Origin: Gemmatimonadota bacterium
Lineage (GTDB): Bacteria > Gemmatimonadota > Gemmatimonadetes > Gemmatimonadales > GWC2-71-9
DNA length: 64,000 nucleotides
Reading direction: 5' to 3'
NCBI GenBank assembly: GCA_025357945.1
Contig: JANYLJ010000067.1
Coordinates: forward strand, 1 to 64,000
Part shown: piece after piece, positions 15,598 through 26,005 of the stretch
How positions within the stretch are numbered: position 1 is the first letter of the stretch
Layout of the letters: every line of letters starts with the position of its first letter
Program-made: the position numbers and the translations under genes
The notes under the pieces: generated by a model
Seen by the model: the letters and a program-made list of their open reading frames with translations, nothing else
What the model was told of the DNA's origin: nothing
Database searches by the model: none

Positions 15598-18500
15598 TTA
15601 CATCCCCAGGCTGGAGAGCGGTACCGAGAAGGTCGCGTAAATCGTAATCGTGGACGTAAGCTGGCCAAGGGAGCGCACGTCGTTGTGGACGTAGCCGAAA
15701 TTGAGCCCGGCGGTGATCCCCTTTTGGAGTATCGCCCGGGCGCTGGTGTTCACCTCGAAGCGTCGCAGGTCGTAGTACGGCACGCAGGTGGAATCGGCGG
15801 CTCGCTGGATGCACGACGAGCTGCTGCTCTCCGTCACCGTCACGTTGGTGACGAGATTGCGGCGCGTCGGCGAGAGGAACCGGGGCATCCTGACGCTCCA
15901 CGACGCGTTCTGGCTGAAGTTCGCCGACGCGGTCTGGCTGATGTTGCCGCCGAACGCCGCGTTGCTGCGGTCGATTTCACCAGTCGCGCGGAACGAAATC
16001 GCGTTGCGGAAAATCAGGAGCAAGTCCGGCGTGAACCGCTGCGTCTCGGACGCCGCACTGCTCGTCGTCCCATCGCCGAACGGACTCGACGACGTTGCCC
16101 GATCGCGTTGCAGCGCGGTGCTGGCGGTCACCTGCGTGATCGGCCCCTTGCGGAAGGATCGCACCCAGTTGAACCGCCCCGAGGGCCAGCTTTCGGTGGT
16201 TCCGGTCGTCTGCAGAAATCCGGTCGGGCCGTTCTTGTGCTGATAGCGGTCGGCGGTGGTCGAGCTGTAGTTGAGCTGCGCCGAGAAGCCGGCGCGGAGG
16301 TCGACCGACGCGGAGATACTGGTATTGGTGGCGTTCGCGGCCCCGATCGCCTCCTGGCCGTTGCGGGCAAGGAACGAATCGAAGCCCCCGAGCGCGAGCT
16401 GGTAGCCGAGGCTCGGGTTGAATCGCGCCAGGTCGAAGGTGGACTCGAGTGTGCGCGATCGGGAGAATTCGATCGGCCGGACGTTCGTCAGCGCGCGGCT
16501 GACGCTGCTGGAATCGCCCAGCAACCGTTGGCTCAGCTTGCGCGGATCGACGCTGACGCGGAAGGTGGTCACCCGCGAGTCGTTCAACGTCTGCGGCAGG
16601 ATGTAGGCGCCGGCGGTGTCGCCGTCGATGCGCACCGGGTTGCGACTGGTGAGCGAGCGCGACAACAGGAAGTTGGAAAACACCGACACTGATGGCGCCA
16701 GCCAGCTCGAGAGATGGGGCGCGAACTGGATCGAATTGGTGAGGAAGCGGTCGCGCTCGACGCCCACGTCGGCACCAAAGAGCGAACGATGCTCGGCATT
16801 CGCCACGCGACCAATGGCCGTGGAGTCGGGGTACTGGCGCAGGTCGCGGGTACTCGACCAGCTGCTGGTCGCCGTGAGCATGGTGAACGGGATCCAGGTG
16901 ATGTTGGCGCTGTTGCGCCAGAGAAACTGCTCCGACGTCACCGGCTTGAGGATGGTATCCGCCAGCACCCGGATTGGCACCTGGTATGCCTGCAGGTCGC
17001 CCATCGTGTGGGACAGCGTCGAGGAGAACTGCACCGCGGTCGGCCAGGGCGCAAACGCCGCGTTCGCCACGCCGCGCCCGCCATCGCTTTCCCGCAGCCA
17101 GCGCGGCAGGCCGCTGACCAGCCGCTTGAGGTGCATCGCGTAGCTGCGCCGCTGGGTGTTGAGGAAGTAGTTCAGCGTGGTTGACCAGGTGGATGAAGCG
17201 GCTTCGCTCAACGCGGTCGTCGTGCTCCCGGCCGACCCGGACGCGTTGAACGAGAGCGGGTTGAGCACGAGCCTGGTCAACGGGGCCGAGTTCGCCCGCG
17301 TCGGGTGGAGAATGCTGACCGTCCACGCCGTCGCGTCGTTGCGCGGCCGACGGAGCCCGACCAGGCTGCCGGCGACCACGTCGGTGCCGCTGAGGATCTG
17401 CGGGTTGACCCAGCCGTAGTTGCTCGTGACGCTGACGGGGACGAGCAGGCCGAGCCGCGCCGGGAGGAACTTCTCGATGTGCATGGTGGTGGCCGTGCCC
17501 AACGTCGCGGTGTTCTGGTAGCTCGGCAGCTGGCCCATCAGGTGATAGTTGCCGTTCTGATAGACGCCCGACAGGTCGATGGTGCCGACGTCGGACAGCA
17601 CCAGCCGGGCGTTGATTGCGCCGACGGCACCGGTGTTCGACACCGGCAAGCCGACCCGGATGTCGTCGACCCACAGTTCGGTCTGCGCGATCGGCGCGCT
17701 CGACGCCCCCTGCGGGTAGTAGATCCCGGCCGCGAGTTCCTGCACCGCCGCGAGGTTCGGTGGATTGATCAGCGGATCACGCACCTGCACCAGGTAGGCA
17801 AGGTCGGCCGTGCAGGCGACGTACGCGGTGGAATCGCCGCCGCATCGCCGCCAGTCGCTGGCGCTCGGCGGCACCAGGCTCAGCCGCTGCACTTCGACCT
17901 GTTGGCGCAGGTCCTGCCACACCTGCAGGTCGATCACCATTTCCGGATCCCACGACGACGTGCTGGCCGACGCGCGGTACAGGTAGAAGTTGTAGGCATC
18001 GCTGCCGACCTTCAGATAGGCTCGCAGCTGGCCGGTGTTCCAGCCTGGTGCGGCTGGCGCGTTGAGACGCGACCCGCCATGCACCCAGACACGCAGTTGC
18101 CGATACGCCAGCAGGTTCTGCGCGCCGGCCACCAGGCGGGAGTAGGCTTCGGCTCGCTCGCCCGGATGCAGGTCGAACGCCTGGATGCTCAACGACTTTT
18201 CGTTGATCTGCTGGGAGAACTGGCTCGACGACACGGCGATGGTGCTGGTGGCGCTGATGATCCCGGGCGGCGACTGATAGCCATGGCCGGCCGAATCGCC
18301 GTCCTGGGTCGAGACGGTGCCGACAACCACGGAACCGTGAAACGTGCCCGTCGGTCCCGAGATCGAGACGATCGGCTTGGGCGCGCGGGCCGCCCATGCG
18401 GCTCCGGTAAACTTCATCAACGTCAGGGCGAAGAAGACGACCTGCCCCGGGCCGCTCGGGTCCGCCGGGGCGACGACCGACATCCGCAGTTGCTTGATCA

Positions 18501-21500
18501 GGTGCATGTCGGGACTGCCGATGGTATCGCCGGCGGCGCGCAACGGTACCCGATAGATCGTCCACGTGGCGCTGCGGGCACTGTCGGCCGCGGTCCGACC
18601 CGCACCGGGAAATACCGTGTTGCTGCGGACGAAGTACTTGGCGGAGTCGGTGGCGAGGTTGATCACGTATCGAAACACGTCGTCGCTGGATCCCTGCGCA
18701 TCGAGGACGTTGTCGCCATCGAGGTCCTCGGTATCGGGCACGCCGTTGCGGTTGGAGCAACGCGCACCGAGATCGCCCCAGCGGTACAGCAGTGTCCTCG
18801 CCCCCAACACGTCGGCACAGAGCGCCGGGCGGTGGACGGCCACACCACCTGGACCGATCAGCGAGTCCGGGCGATCGGCGAGGATGCCGTTGTCATCCGT
18901 CGTGGCACTCCAGGTGCCGAAGAACGTCTTTTCGGTGTTGAGGACGCCCACCCCGACGTACTGGCGGCCACCGTAGATGGTGTCGCCGACCGCAAAACCG
19001 CTGGGGATGACATCCCCTGGTCGCAGAATCCGGAAACTGTCCGGCGCGATCGCCAGGGCGTCCTCGCTCACGTGGCCGAGGTCGATGACGATGCGGGACT
19101 GCGAATTCTGGACGGTCCGGGCCGCGGTCTGGTAGAGCGCGAACTCGAAGTAGTCGTTGCGCGTGAGATCGGTGCCGGTCGGCGAGAGCGCGGTGGTCAT
19201 CGAGCGCCACCGCGGCCGGTGGATCGCCGGGTGTTGCGTCCAGTGCGACCGATTGTTAAAGTCGACGAGACCCCCGGCGGAATCGGCGTGCAGCGTCAGC
19301 CAGAGCACCGGCTCGATCGTGGGCGTGCTCGACTGGGTGAGGGCGACCGTGGGATCGATATCGTGGGGCGACAACTGCGTGATCGAGTCGCGCCCGTTGG
19401 GCACCAGATTCTGCCAGATCATCTGGACCGCACCCGCGCTGTCAAAGCCCTGCGCGCCGAGGACGTTGGCGAGGCCCGCGGCCGACCTGGGCACCGAGCC
19501 GGGGACCCACTGCGTTTCGCCGGCCGAAATCCGGATGCCGTGATCGTCCTCGAACTCCTCGAGGTAGGCGTCGCCGGACCGGTTCGGATCGGGGCGCGAC
19601 ACCGCGAACTCTCCCGACAGCCGGAAGGTTGAGGGTGCCGTGGACGCCTTCGTCACCACGCGGTTGAGCCATCGGGTGATCGCCTGCGTGTTCCACACGA
19701 AGTCGCCGGTCACGCCGGCGAGGAGTGATGCCCGCGGTTCATATCCGATACGCGGCCGGGTGTAGCCGGTGGCCTCCGCCTGATAGAGTCCGGCGAAACT
19801 GATCGTCTTGTTGAGGCCGAGGTTCCAGGTCGCTGTCATCCCGGCGATCGTGGTTGGTGCCTGCGCAAAAAATCCGCGTTGCTCGAAGCTGACGGTGACC
19901 GTCGCGGCACCGCTGCCGAAAAGGTTGTTCGGGTCGAGGAACGATACCCGGCCCGTGGTGTAGTCGATGAGATAGTCCTTGGCCCTCGTCAGCCGCTGGC
20001 CGTTGACGTCGATGTGCTCGCTGCCCTCGGTGATCTGGAGCGCTTCGAGCGTGATGCTGCTGCGATCGGAGCCGCTCTGGGCATCAAACTGCAGGTGTAA
20101 CTGGAACTTCGACGGCGGACCCAGCGTGAAGAGCAGGTATTCCGGCGTGACGTAGAGCGAATCGTTCCGCTCCTGCGCCGTCAGCCGGGGGTCGCTGAAC
20201 GGCAGCGCGCTCGGAAAGACGATCAACGCGTCGTTGATGACCTGACTCGCGCCCGGGTCGCGCGTCCGGGGGAAGAGGCGATTGGCGACGTCGAAGGTTT
20301 CCTGCTCCGCCGGTGTCGACAGGCCCAGCAGCGACAGGAAGGTTCCGGCGGCAGAATCAGGACGTTGGGAGCCCGCCACCAGGATCTGGGCGCGGAGCGA
20401 CGAGCGGACGAGCGAGTTGCCGGCCACGCGATAGACCTGTCGCATCGCGTACGGAAACAACGGCGAGGTCGGCCCCTTGTTGGGCTCGTAGATCAGCCGC
20501 AGCGAATCCTTCGCCTCGGGGTTGTCGGTCGACGGCAGCGAGCCCACCAGGGTCCCGGCGACGGTGCGATAGCTGACGGCGAGGTAATCGCTCGGATTGA
20601 TCTTGGCCGTCAACACGAACCAGAGGCCCGACGGATCCATCCAGTAGTCGATGTTCCGCTTGAGCATCCGCCAGCGCAGCGCCCCGGTCCGCTCGAACCC
20701 GTTGGCGCCGAGCGCGGTGATGCCGTCGTAGTTGGCATTGGCGCCCGAGCTCTGGTTGGCCGAGACGTAGCGATAGATGCGGACGTCGCTGGGCTGGTCG
20801 CCGGGCGGAATGTTGATGCGGTTGGCGTTGAGGATGTCGACCGCGGGATATCCCGGCAACGTCCGCGGATCCACGACCCAGAAGAGGCGGCCGGACTCGT
20901 AGTCGAGATCGCGCGTGGTGTTGTCCTGGGGTGCCACCACACCGGTGCCGATCGTAAATGTCTTGCCGGTGACCACGCTCCCCTTCTGCGTCGCGAGGAT
21001 CGCCTGCACCCTGAGCGGCCCGAATTCCGCCACCGCGCTGATGCCGAAGTTGTTCGTCGGGATGCTCGCCGTGAAGAAGCGCGACGGCGGCGGAATGAAT
21101 TGCACGTTGCCGATGTTGACGCTCCGGAGCTTCTCATCCTCGAGCCCCTGGTACCACGCACTGATGATATTGTTGGCGTTGTAGTCGCGCTTGGAGTCGA
21201 AGTCGATATTGAGGTGAAAGCGTTGGGCGAAGATGCCCCGCGAGCTCAGCATCACCGTGTTGTCGATGTTCGGGGGCTTGAATCCGCCGCCACACCCCGA
21301 AGACGGGTTCTGCACCTGCGCCGGCGTGCAGGAAAGATTGCGTTGCCGGGTGGTGCCGACCTGAAATTGCAGCGAGCCATCGAAGGTGATATCCGCGGTG
21401 TTCGGCGAGAGGCCGAACAGGCCACGACGCGCTTCCGGTATCGAGTCGAGGGCGGTTACCCGGCCACCGAGTCGGCGCAGCACGCGCTGGCGCATCGCCT

Positions 21501-21771
21501 CGATATCGCGCTCGGCGCGCTGGCGCACGAGGCCTGAGTCGAAGCGGAACACGATGCTGGCGGTGCGACCGGCCCCGGGGAGCAGCTCCCACGGAGCAAC
21601 CCGGGGGCGGAACGGCGTGCTGGTGATCAGCTCCCGCTGGAATTGTGCCGCCTGCGACCGGCTGACGTACCCCACGCTGTCGGGCGGCAGGACGCGCACG
21701 GTGTCCTGTGCCGACACGGCGTGGGCGCAGAGACTGAGCGCCAGGGCGAGAACGACGGCGAGACGCGCCAC
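15598..21771 (-). CDS. sprA: SprA-type T9SS outer-membrane translocon
   Basis: Very large outer-membrane beta-barrel protein, about 2057 residues from the GTG at 21769-21771. SprA forms the 36-strand channel through which type IX secretion substrates cross the outer membrane. The chosen start opens a signal peptide (VARLAVVLALALSLCAHAVSA) followed by Gln-Asp. The frame remains open to 22026 but that would overlap lptF. The protein is rich in alternating polar/hydrophobic strands, has TonB-plug-like DxN/Gly regions and ends in a strand with a terminal Met (TFSVPLSSLGM). It matches SprA in size and architecture; identification is from overall pattern rather than a short motif. Stop abuts the M28 cyclase start. 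Confidence 0.85.
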   Translation of the reverse strand: MARLAVVLALALSLCAHAVSAQDTVRVLPPDSVGYVSRSQAAQFQRELITSTPFRPRVAPWELLPGAGRTASIVFRFDSGLVRQRAERDIEAMRQRVLRRLGGRVTALDSIPEARRGLFGLSPNTADITFDGSLQFQVGTTRQRNLSCTPAQVQNPSSGCGGGFKPPNIDNTVMLSSRGIFAQRFHLNIDFDSKRDYNANNIISAWYQGLEDEKLRSVNIGNVQFIPPPSRFFTASIPTNNFGISAVAEFGPLRVQAILATQKGSVVTGKTFTIGTGVVAPQDNTTRDLDYESGRLFWVVDPRTLPGYPAVDILNANRINIPPGDQPSDVRIYRYVSANQSSGANANYDGITALGANGFERTGALRWRMLKRNIDYWMDPSGLWFVLTAKINPSDYLAVSYRTVAGTLVGSLPSTDNPEAKDSLRLIYEPNKGPTSPLFPYAMRQVYRVAGNSLVRSSLRAQILVAGSQRPDSAAGTFLSLLGLSTPAEQETFDVANRLFPRTRDPGASQVINDALIVFPSALPFSDPRLTAQERNDSLYVTPEYLLFTLGPPSKFQLHLQFDAQSGSDRSSITLEALQITEGSEHIDVNGQRLTRAKDYLIDYTTGRVSFLDPNNLFGSGAATVTVSFEQRGFFAQAPTTIAGMTATWNLGLNKTISFAGLYQAEATGYTRPRIGYEPRASLLAGVTGDFVWNTQAITRWLNRVVTKASTAPSTFRLSGEFAVSRPDPNRSGDAYLEEFEDDHGIRISAGETQWVPGSVPRSAAGLANVLGAQGFDSAGAVQMIWQNLVPNGRDSITQLSPHDIDPTVALTQSSTPTIEPVLWLTLHADSAGGLVDFNNRSHWTQHPAIHRPRWRSMTTALSPTGTDLTRNDYFEFALYQTAARTVQNSQSRIVIDLGHVSEDALAIAPDSFRILRPGDVIPSGFAVGDTIYGGRQYVGVGVLNTEKTFFGTWSATTDDNGILADRPDSLIGPGGVAVHRPALCADVLGARTLLYRWGDLGARCSNRNGVPDTEDLDGDNVLDAQGSSDDVFRYVINLATDSAKYFVRSNTVFPGAGRTAADSARSATWTIYRVPLRAAGDTIGSPDMHLIKQLRMSVVAPADPSGPGQVVFFALTLMKFTGAAWAARAPKPIVSISGPTGTFHGSVVVGTVSTQDGDSAGHGYQSPPGIISATSTIAVSSSQFSQQINEKSLSIQAFDLHPGERAEAYSRLVAGAQNLLAYRQLRVWVHGGSRLNAPAAPGWNTGQLRAYLKVGSDAYNFYLYRASASTSSWDPEMVIDLQVWQDLRQQVEVQRLSLVPPSASDWRRCGGDSTAYVACTADLAYLVQVRDPLINPPNLAAVQELAAGIYYPQGASSAPIAQTELWVDDIRVGLPVSNTGAVGAINARLVLSDVGTIDLSGVYQNGNYHLMGQLPSYQNTATLGTATTMHIEKFLPARLGLLVPVSVTSNYGWVNPQILSGTDVVAGSLVGLRRPRNDATAWTVSILHPTRANSAPLTRLVLNPLSFNASGSAGSTTTALSEAASSTWSTTLNYFLNTQRRSYAMHLKRLVSGLPRWLRESDGGRGVANAAFAPWPTAVQFSSTLSHTMGDLQAYQVPIRVLADTILKPVTSEQFLWRNSANITWIPFTMLTATSSWSSTRDLRQYPDSTAIGRVANAEHRSLFGADVGVERDRFLTNSIQFAPHLSSWLAPSVSVFSNFLLSRSLTSRNPVRIDGDTAGAYILPQTLNDSRVTTFRVSVDPRKLSQRLLGDSSSVSRALTNVRPIEFSRSRTLESTFDLARFNPSLGYQLALGGFDSFLARNGQEAIGAANATNTSISASVDLRAGFSAQLNYSSTTADRYQHKNGPTGFLQTTGTTESWPSGRFNWVRSFRKGPITQVTASTALQRDRATSSSPFGDGTTSSAASETQRFTPDLLLIFRNAISFRATGEIDRSNAAFGGNISQTASANFSQNASWSVRMPRFLSPTRRNLVTNVTVTESSSSSCIQRAADSTCVPYYDLRRFEVNTSARAILQKGITAGLNFGYVHNDVRSLGQLTSTITIYATFSVPLSSLGM

Positions 21772-21835
21772 GGATCCAGGGATTGGCTGATTAGCTTGCA
21801 AGGTGGACCTGAAAGTTACCGCAACCTGAGCCAGA

Positions 21836-23398
21836 ATGCGCCTGATTTCACGCCACATCCTGCGAACCCTGGTTGCCCCGTTCATCTGGGGGGTCGCGGC
21901 GTTGACCGGGCTCCTGCTGCTCAATGCCCTGCCGCCGCTGATCGACCGGTTTGGCGGCAAGGGGATCGAGTTCCGGACCATGGTCGAATGCGTGCTGCTG
22001 ATCGCCCCGTCGCTGACCGCACTCACACTGCCGATGGCTGTGCTGGTGAGCGTCCTCTATGGCTACAGTCAACTCGCCGCGAACCTCGAAATGGTGGCGA
22101 TGTATGCCAATGGTATCTCCGTCTGGCGGATGGCCCGGCCCGCGCTGGTCGGCGCCGCGGTGGTGGCAGTGGTCAACTTTTTCGTGTTCGACCAGTTGAT
22201 GCCCAGGAGCAACGTGCGATTTCTCAACCTGAGCACCGCCGTGGCGCAGAAACTACCGACCCTGGCGCTCCGCCAGCAGGTGCTCAACGTGTTACCCGCC
22301 CGCACCGGCTACATCCTCCGCGCCGACGCGATCGATCAGGAAACTGGCGGCATGCGCCGCGTCACGATCTTCGACCTGACCGACAACGCGGAACAGGTGC
22401 GCCGGCTGATCCTGGCCGACAGTGGCACGATGGCCGAGTCGGTCAACGGCAAGGATCTGGTGCTCACGCTGCACAGCGGCGTCATCTACGAGTTCCAGCC
22501 CAACGAACCGGGTCGCCTGCAACAGATCAACTTCGTGCACAATCGGGTGGTGGTACGCGATGTCCAGAACGACCTCAGTCTCTCGACATCAGGCCGGTTT
22601 CGCAGCGAGCGGGAAATGACTGGCTGCGAACTTCTCGATCAGCTGGACGAGCAGCGGTGGACCGCGGGCCACACGCGGGCCGAGAGCGAGTACTACACCC
22701 GCAACGACCTGCATACGCTCGCCGGGCTGCCGCTGCCCATGCGCCCGGCGGAACAGCCACGTCCCAGGTTCCGCGAGCACTGCGCCGCGTACCGGCGGTT
22801 CGAGTCCTGGTTCAACGGACTCATGCTACCGCAGAAACTCGCGGCAGAGACGCCGGCGCAGAACCCCACGCAAACCAACCTGCCGCAGGTCGCCACGCCG
22901 GTCGTGCCGGGACCTCAGAATCCGGTCGTGCTACCGCCCGCGGCACAACAGTTTCTCGTGCCGCCGCCGGGGCAGGCCGCCACCGCGCTCACGCCGCTCT
23001 TCAACGTCCAGAACGACGAATTCCTCGCGAAACAGGCGCGGTCCGCCATTCTTCTCTACCAGGTGGAGTATCACCAGAAGTTCGCGGTGCCCTTGGCGTG
23101 CTTCTGCTTTGTGCTGATCGGCATGGCGCTGGCGCTCAAGTATCCCGGTGGCGGCATCGGGTTGGTGATCGCCGGATCGCTGGTGATCTTCCTCGGCTTC
23201 TACATCATGCTGCAAGGCGGCAAGGCCGTGGCCCAGGCCGGTTACGTCAATCCCGCGATCGTGATGTACGTGCCGCTCTTGTTGTTCACCGCGATCGGCA
23301 TCGGGGCGGTCAATTCCGCCAATCGTGAAATGGGCACGGCGCGTTCGGGCGGCATCCTCGACCAGCTGATCGACCTCTTCCGGGGCCAGCAGGACTGA
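21836..23398 (+). CDS. lptF: LptF-type lipopolysaccharide export permease (YjgP/YjgQ family)
   Basis: Inner-membrane subunit of the LptB2FG complex that extracts lipopolysaccharide from the inner membrane. It has 520 residues, longer than the usual 360-400. Six predicted helices in two groups of three flank a periplasmic beta-jellyroll domain. A Pro/Gln-rich insert (about residues 330-385) lies just before the second membrane group and accounts for part of the extra length. It starts at ATG 21836, divergent from sprA with about 64 bp between, so the two probably share a promoter region. It is followed 2 bp later by lptG. Confidence 0.88.
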   Translation: MRLISRHILRTLVAPFIWGVAALTGLLLLNALPPLIDRFGGKGIEFRTMVECVLLIAPSLTALTLPMAVLVSVLYGYSQLAANLEMVAMYANGISVWRMARPALVGAAVVAVVNFFVFDQLMPRSNVRFLNLSTAVAQKLPTLALRQQVLNVLPARTGYILRADAIDQETGGMRRVTIFDLTDNAEQVRRLILADSGTMAESVNGKDLVLTLHSGVIYEFQPNEPGRLQQINFVHNRVVVRDVQNDLSLSTSGRFRSEREMTGCELLDQLDEQRWTAGHTRAESEYYTRNDLHTLAGLPLPMRPAEQPRPRFREHCAAYRRFESWFNGLMLPQKLAAETPAQNPTQTNLPQVATPVVPGPQNPVVLPPAAQQFLVPPPGQAATALTPLFNVQNDEFLAKQARSAILLYQVEYHQKFAVPLACFCFVLIGMALALKYPGGGIGLVIAGSLVIFLGFYIMLQGGKAVAQAGYVNPAIVMYVPLLLFTAIGIGAVNSANREMGTARSGGILDQLIDLFRGQQD

Positions 23399-23400
23399 CC

Positions 23401-24510
23401 ATGCGCCTCCGCTTCCTCGGCGTCCTCGACCGGTATGTGCTGAAGCAGTGGTTGGCCACGTTTTTCCTGGCTGCCATCGGCGTGCCCACCGTGGCAGTCG
23501 TGATCGACCTGTCCGAGCGATTCTCCAAGCTCTCGGTGACTCGCCATGTCCCGCTCGGCGACATCTTCCTCGGGCAGCTGTTCCTGTTCCCGTCCAAGGT
23601 GGCGATCCTGATACCGGCCGCAGTGCTCTTCGCCACCGTGTTTACGCTCAACACGATGGGACGCCACAGCGAACTCACGGCGGTCCAGGGCGGCGGTGTG
23701 TCGTTCTACCGGCTGATCGCGCCGATGCTCCTGCTCGCCACACTCGCCGTGCCGGTGGACTACGGGTTGCAGGAGATCGCGGGCTACAGCACGTCACGGC
23801 ACAACGAACTTCACCACGACAAGAACTCGTCGGCCACCGCGTACCGCGTGGGTTTCGCCTTCGCATCACCAACCGGCTGGACATGGGCCTTCAAGGAAAT
23901 GAGCCAGAGGCAGGGAGAAGGCCACGGCACCGGCATCCTCGGCGAGGGTGCCCGCAGCCGTCGTGGCGTGCGGTGGACCGTGGCCGCTGACAGTGCAATC
24001 TGGGATGCCAAGGCGCGCACGTGGGCACTGCGCGATGGCACGTCGTATCTGGTCTCCGATCTGGTCTCCGACAGCACCGTGCTGGCCACGTTTCGCTTCA
24101 AGGCAATGCGGGTCCGGGAGTTCGCCGAAACACCCGGCGAGCTGATGACCGAGGACAAGAAGGCAGAAGAGATGACCACCGGCGAGCTGAGAAAATACCT
24201 CGAGCAATTGAAGTTGTCCGGCGGGACCCCCGGCGGCCTCGCGGTCGAACTGCCGCTCAAGTACGCCGTACCGGTGGCCTGCCTGGTCGTCGCGCTTTTT
24301 GGCGCGCCGTTGGCAATTACCAACGCCCGCGCCGGAGCCGCCATCGGCCTGGCCATCGCGCTCGGCACCACACTGACCTATCTCACTGGCACGCAGATCA
24401 TGAAGGCGATCGGCGGCAAGGAGATCCTCAGCCCCGAACTCGCGGCGTGGTCGATGAACATCTTTTTCGTCGTGTTCGCGGTGATCCTGCTCACAAGGGT
24501 GAAATCCTGA
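23401..24510 (+). CDS. lptG: LptG-type lipopolysaccharide export permease
   Basis: Second permease half of LptB2FG, 369 residues, a family-typical length. N-terminal helices (VLDRYVLKQWLATFFLA) are followed by a periplasmic domain (about residues 110-260) and three C-terminal helices. It is in a two-gene operon with lptF; LptB and the other Lpt components are not in the window. The TGA stop is followed immediately by ACGAGAG heptamers. Confidence 0.9.
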   Translation: MRLRFLGVLDRYVLKQWLATFFLAAIGVPTVAVVIDLSERFSKLSVTRHVPLGDIFLGQLFLFPSKVAILIPAAVLFATVFTLNTMGRHSELTAVQGGGVSFYRLIAPMLLLATLAVPVDYGLQEIAGYSTSRHNELHHDKNSSATAYRVGFAFASPTGWTWAFKEMSQRQGEGHGTGILGEGARSRRGVRWTVAADSAIWDAKARTWALRDGTSYLVSDLVSDSTVLATFRFKAMRVREFAETPGELMTEDKKAEEMTTGELRKYLEQLKLSGGTPGGLAVELPLKYAVPVACLVVALFGAPLAITNARAGAAIGLAIALGTTLTYLTGTQIMKAIGGKEILSPELAAWSMNIFFVVFAVILLTRVKS

Positions 24511-24545
24511 ACGAGAGACGAGAGACGAGAGACGAGAGACGAGAA
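24511..24545. repeat. Single-orientation ACGAGAG tract after lptG
   Basis: Four to five tandem units begin at the first base after the lptG stop. No complementary arm is seen before the convergent permease gene ends at 24665, so this is one of only two unpaired tracts. Bases 24546-24664 hold no recognised gene; a short minus-strand frame crosses them (see findings). Confidence 0.95.
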
Positions 24546-24664
24546 AATGTACAACGGGGAGAATCAGCACCAGCCGCACTTCGTGTTCCGCCAGCTCGAT
24601 GCGGTGAAATGCGACCGCCGGCCAGTCGATTGCGAGCGAGGCGATTCGTTTCACTTGCCACGGC

Positions 24665-26005
24665 TTACCTCCTGCCTCTTGCCTCCCACCACTTCCACGC
24701 GAAGTACGCCGGGATCCCCGTGAGGATGATTCCGAACGTCACGACATTGTCCCGGGGATTGGTCACGATGGCATTGACCACCATGCCGACTGACGCGAGC
24801 AGGAACAGCCCCGGGGTGACCGGGTAACCCCAGGTCCGGTATGGGCGCGGCATGTTGGGGCGGCGGATCCGCAAGGTGTAGACCGCCGCCACCGCCAGGG
24901 CGTAGAACGGCCACGTCCCGAGCACGAACCGCTCAGCCAGTTGCTGGAAGTTGTTCTGAAGGACGTACGCGACGCCAAGTCCGGCCGCGAGCCAGATCGC
25001 GGCCGACGGGGTCTTGAAACGCGGCGACACCCGGGCAATCAGCGGAAAAAAGAGTCGCTGCTCGCTCATCGCGAAGAAAATGCGCGGACCGGTCATCAGC
25101 GTGCCGTTCACCGATCCGAAGCCCGAGAGCATGACGATCCCGGCCATGATCGATGCCCCTGCCGCTCCGAAGAGCGGGATCCGGCTCACCGCCACGGCGG
25201 CCACGCGATCCACTCCGGCGATCTCCTCGGTCGAAAGGAGATAGAGATAGGCCGCGTTGACGAGGAGGTAGATCAGGACGATCGCCGACGTGCCAAGGAT
25301 CAGCGCCCGGGGTAGCGCGCGACCGGGATCCTTGACCTCGCCGCCCACGAAAGAGAGGTTCGACCAGCCGTCATAGGCCCACATGATCCGCACGAGCGCG
25401 GTGAGCATGACCGAGCCGGTGACCACACTTCCCGGGGCAACTAATGTGAAGTGGCCAACGTCCCCACTCCCTGCCCCGAACGCGAAAACCGTGAGGCCGA
25501 GCAGCGCGCCGTACTTGAGCACGGTGGTGAAGTTCATCAGTGCCGCGGCGTAGGAGATACCCACGTAGTTCAGCAGCGCAATGGCGACGATCAACGCTGC
25601 AGCGACAACGCGCTCGTCCTCCTTGGGAAACACGACCAGCTCGCGCAGGTATCGCGCGAACACGGTCGAAATGCCGCCCATCGCCGCGGCTCGAATGACG
25701 GTGAGCTCCGCCCAGCCATACACAAATGCCGGGAGGCGCCCGTACGCCTCGAGGATGTACGCGAAGATGCCGCCCGAGCGGGGGAAGGCAGCCGCCATTT
25801 CGGCGATGCTGAGGGCTCCGGTGAGGGTGATCACCCCGGCCACGGCCCAGAGCGCGAGCATCGGCAGCGGCGACCCGACCGCCTTGGCTACGATGCTTGG
25901 CGTGAGAAAAATACCGCTGCCGATGGTGGTGCCCACAAGCACCGCAGCGGCGCTCCAGAGGCCGAGGTTGCGCGGCAGGCGGTCTTCTGTTGTCAGTTCT
26001 GGCAT
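24665..26005 (-). CDS. APC-superfamily amino acid permease
   Basis: Inner-membrane amino acid/polyamine transporter, 446 residues, about 12 helices. The first helix has the unwound Gly motif (GTTIGSGIFLTPS, about residues 25-37) typical of LAT/APC permeases such as SteT. The ATG at 26003-26005 follows GGAG at 5-6 bases, so it is preferred over the open frame further upstream. The C-terminal residues WWEARGRR and the stop come from a degenerate 7-bp periodic stretch (GGAGGCA, AGAGGCA, GGAGGTA). It is convergent with lptG and divergent from ctaB. The substrate is unknown. Confidence 0.87.
   Translation of the reverse strand: MPELTTEDRLPRNLGLWSAAAVLVGTTIGSGIFLTPSIVAKAVGSPLPMLALWAVAGVITLTGALSIAEMAAAFPRSGGIFAYILEAYGRLPAFVYGWAELTVIRAAAMGGISTVFARYLRELVVFPKEDERVVAAALIVAIALLNYVGISYAAALMNFTTVLKYGALLGLTVFAFGAGSGDVGHFTLVAPGSVVTGSVMLTALVRIMWAYDGWSNLSFVGGEVKDPGRALPRALILGTSAIVLIYLLVNAAYLYLLSTEEIAGVDRVAAVAVSRIPLFGAAGASIMAGIVMLSGFGSVNGTLMTGPRIFFAMSEQRLFFPLIARVSPRFKTPSAAIWLAAGLGVAYVLQNNFQQLAERFVLGTWPFYALAVAAVYTLRIRRPNMPRPYRTWGYPVTPGLFLLASVGMVVNAIVTNPRDNVVTFGIILTGIPAYFAWKWWEARGRR

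Noticed and set aside
14773-21537. Long plus-strand open frames opposite the M28 and sprA genes (for example 14773-16692 and 17305-19632)
   Set aside because: They have Arg/Ala/His-rich, motif-free translations and lie opposite well-supported genes; a GC-rich codon pattern leaves antisense frames open.
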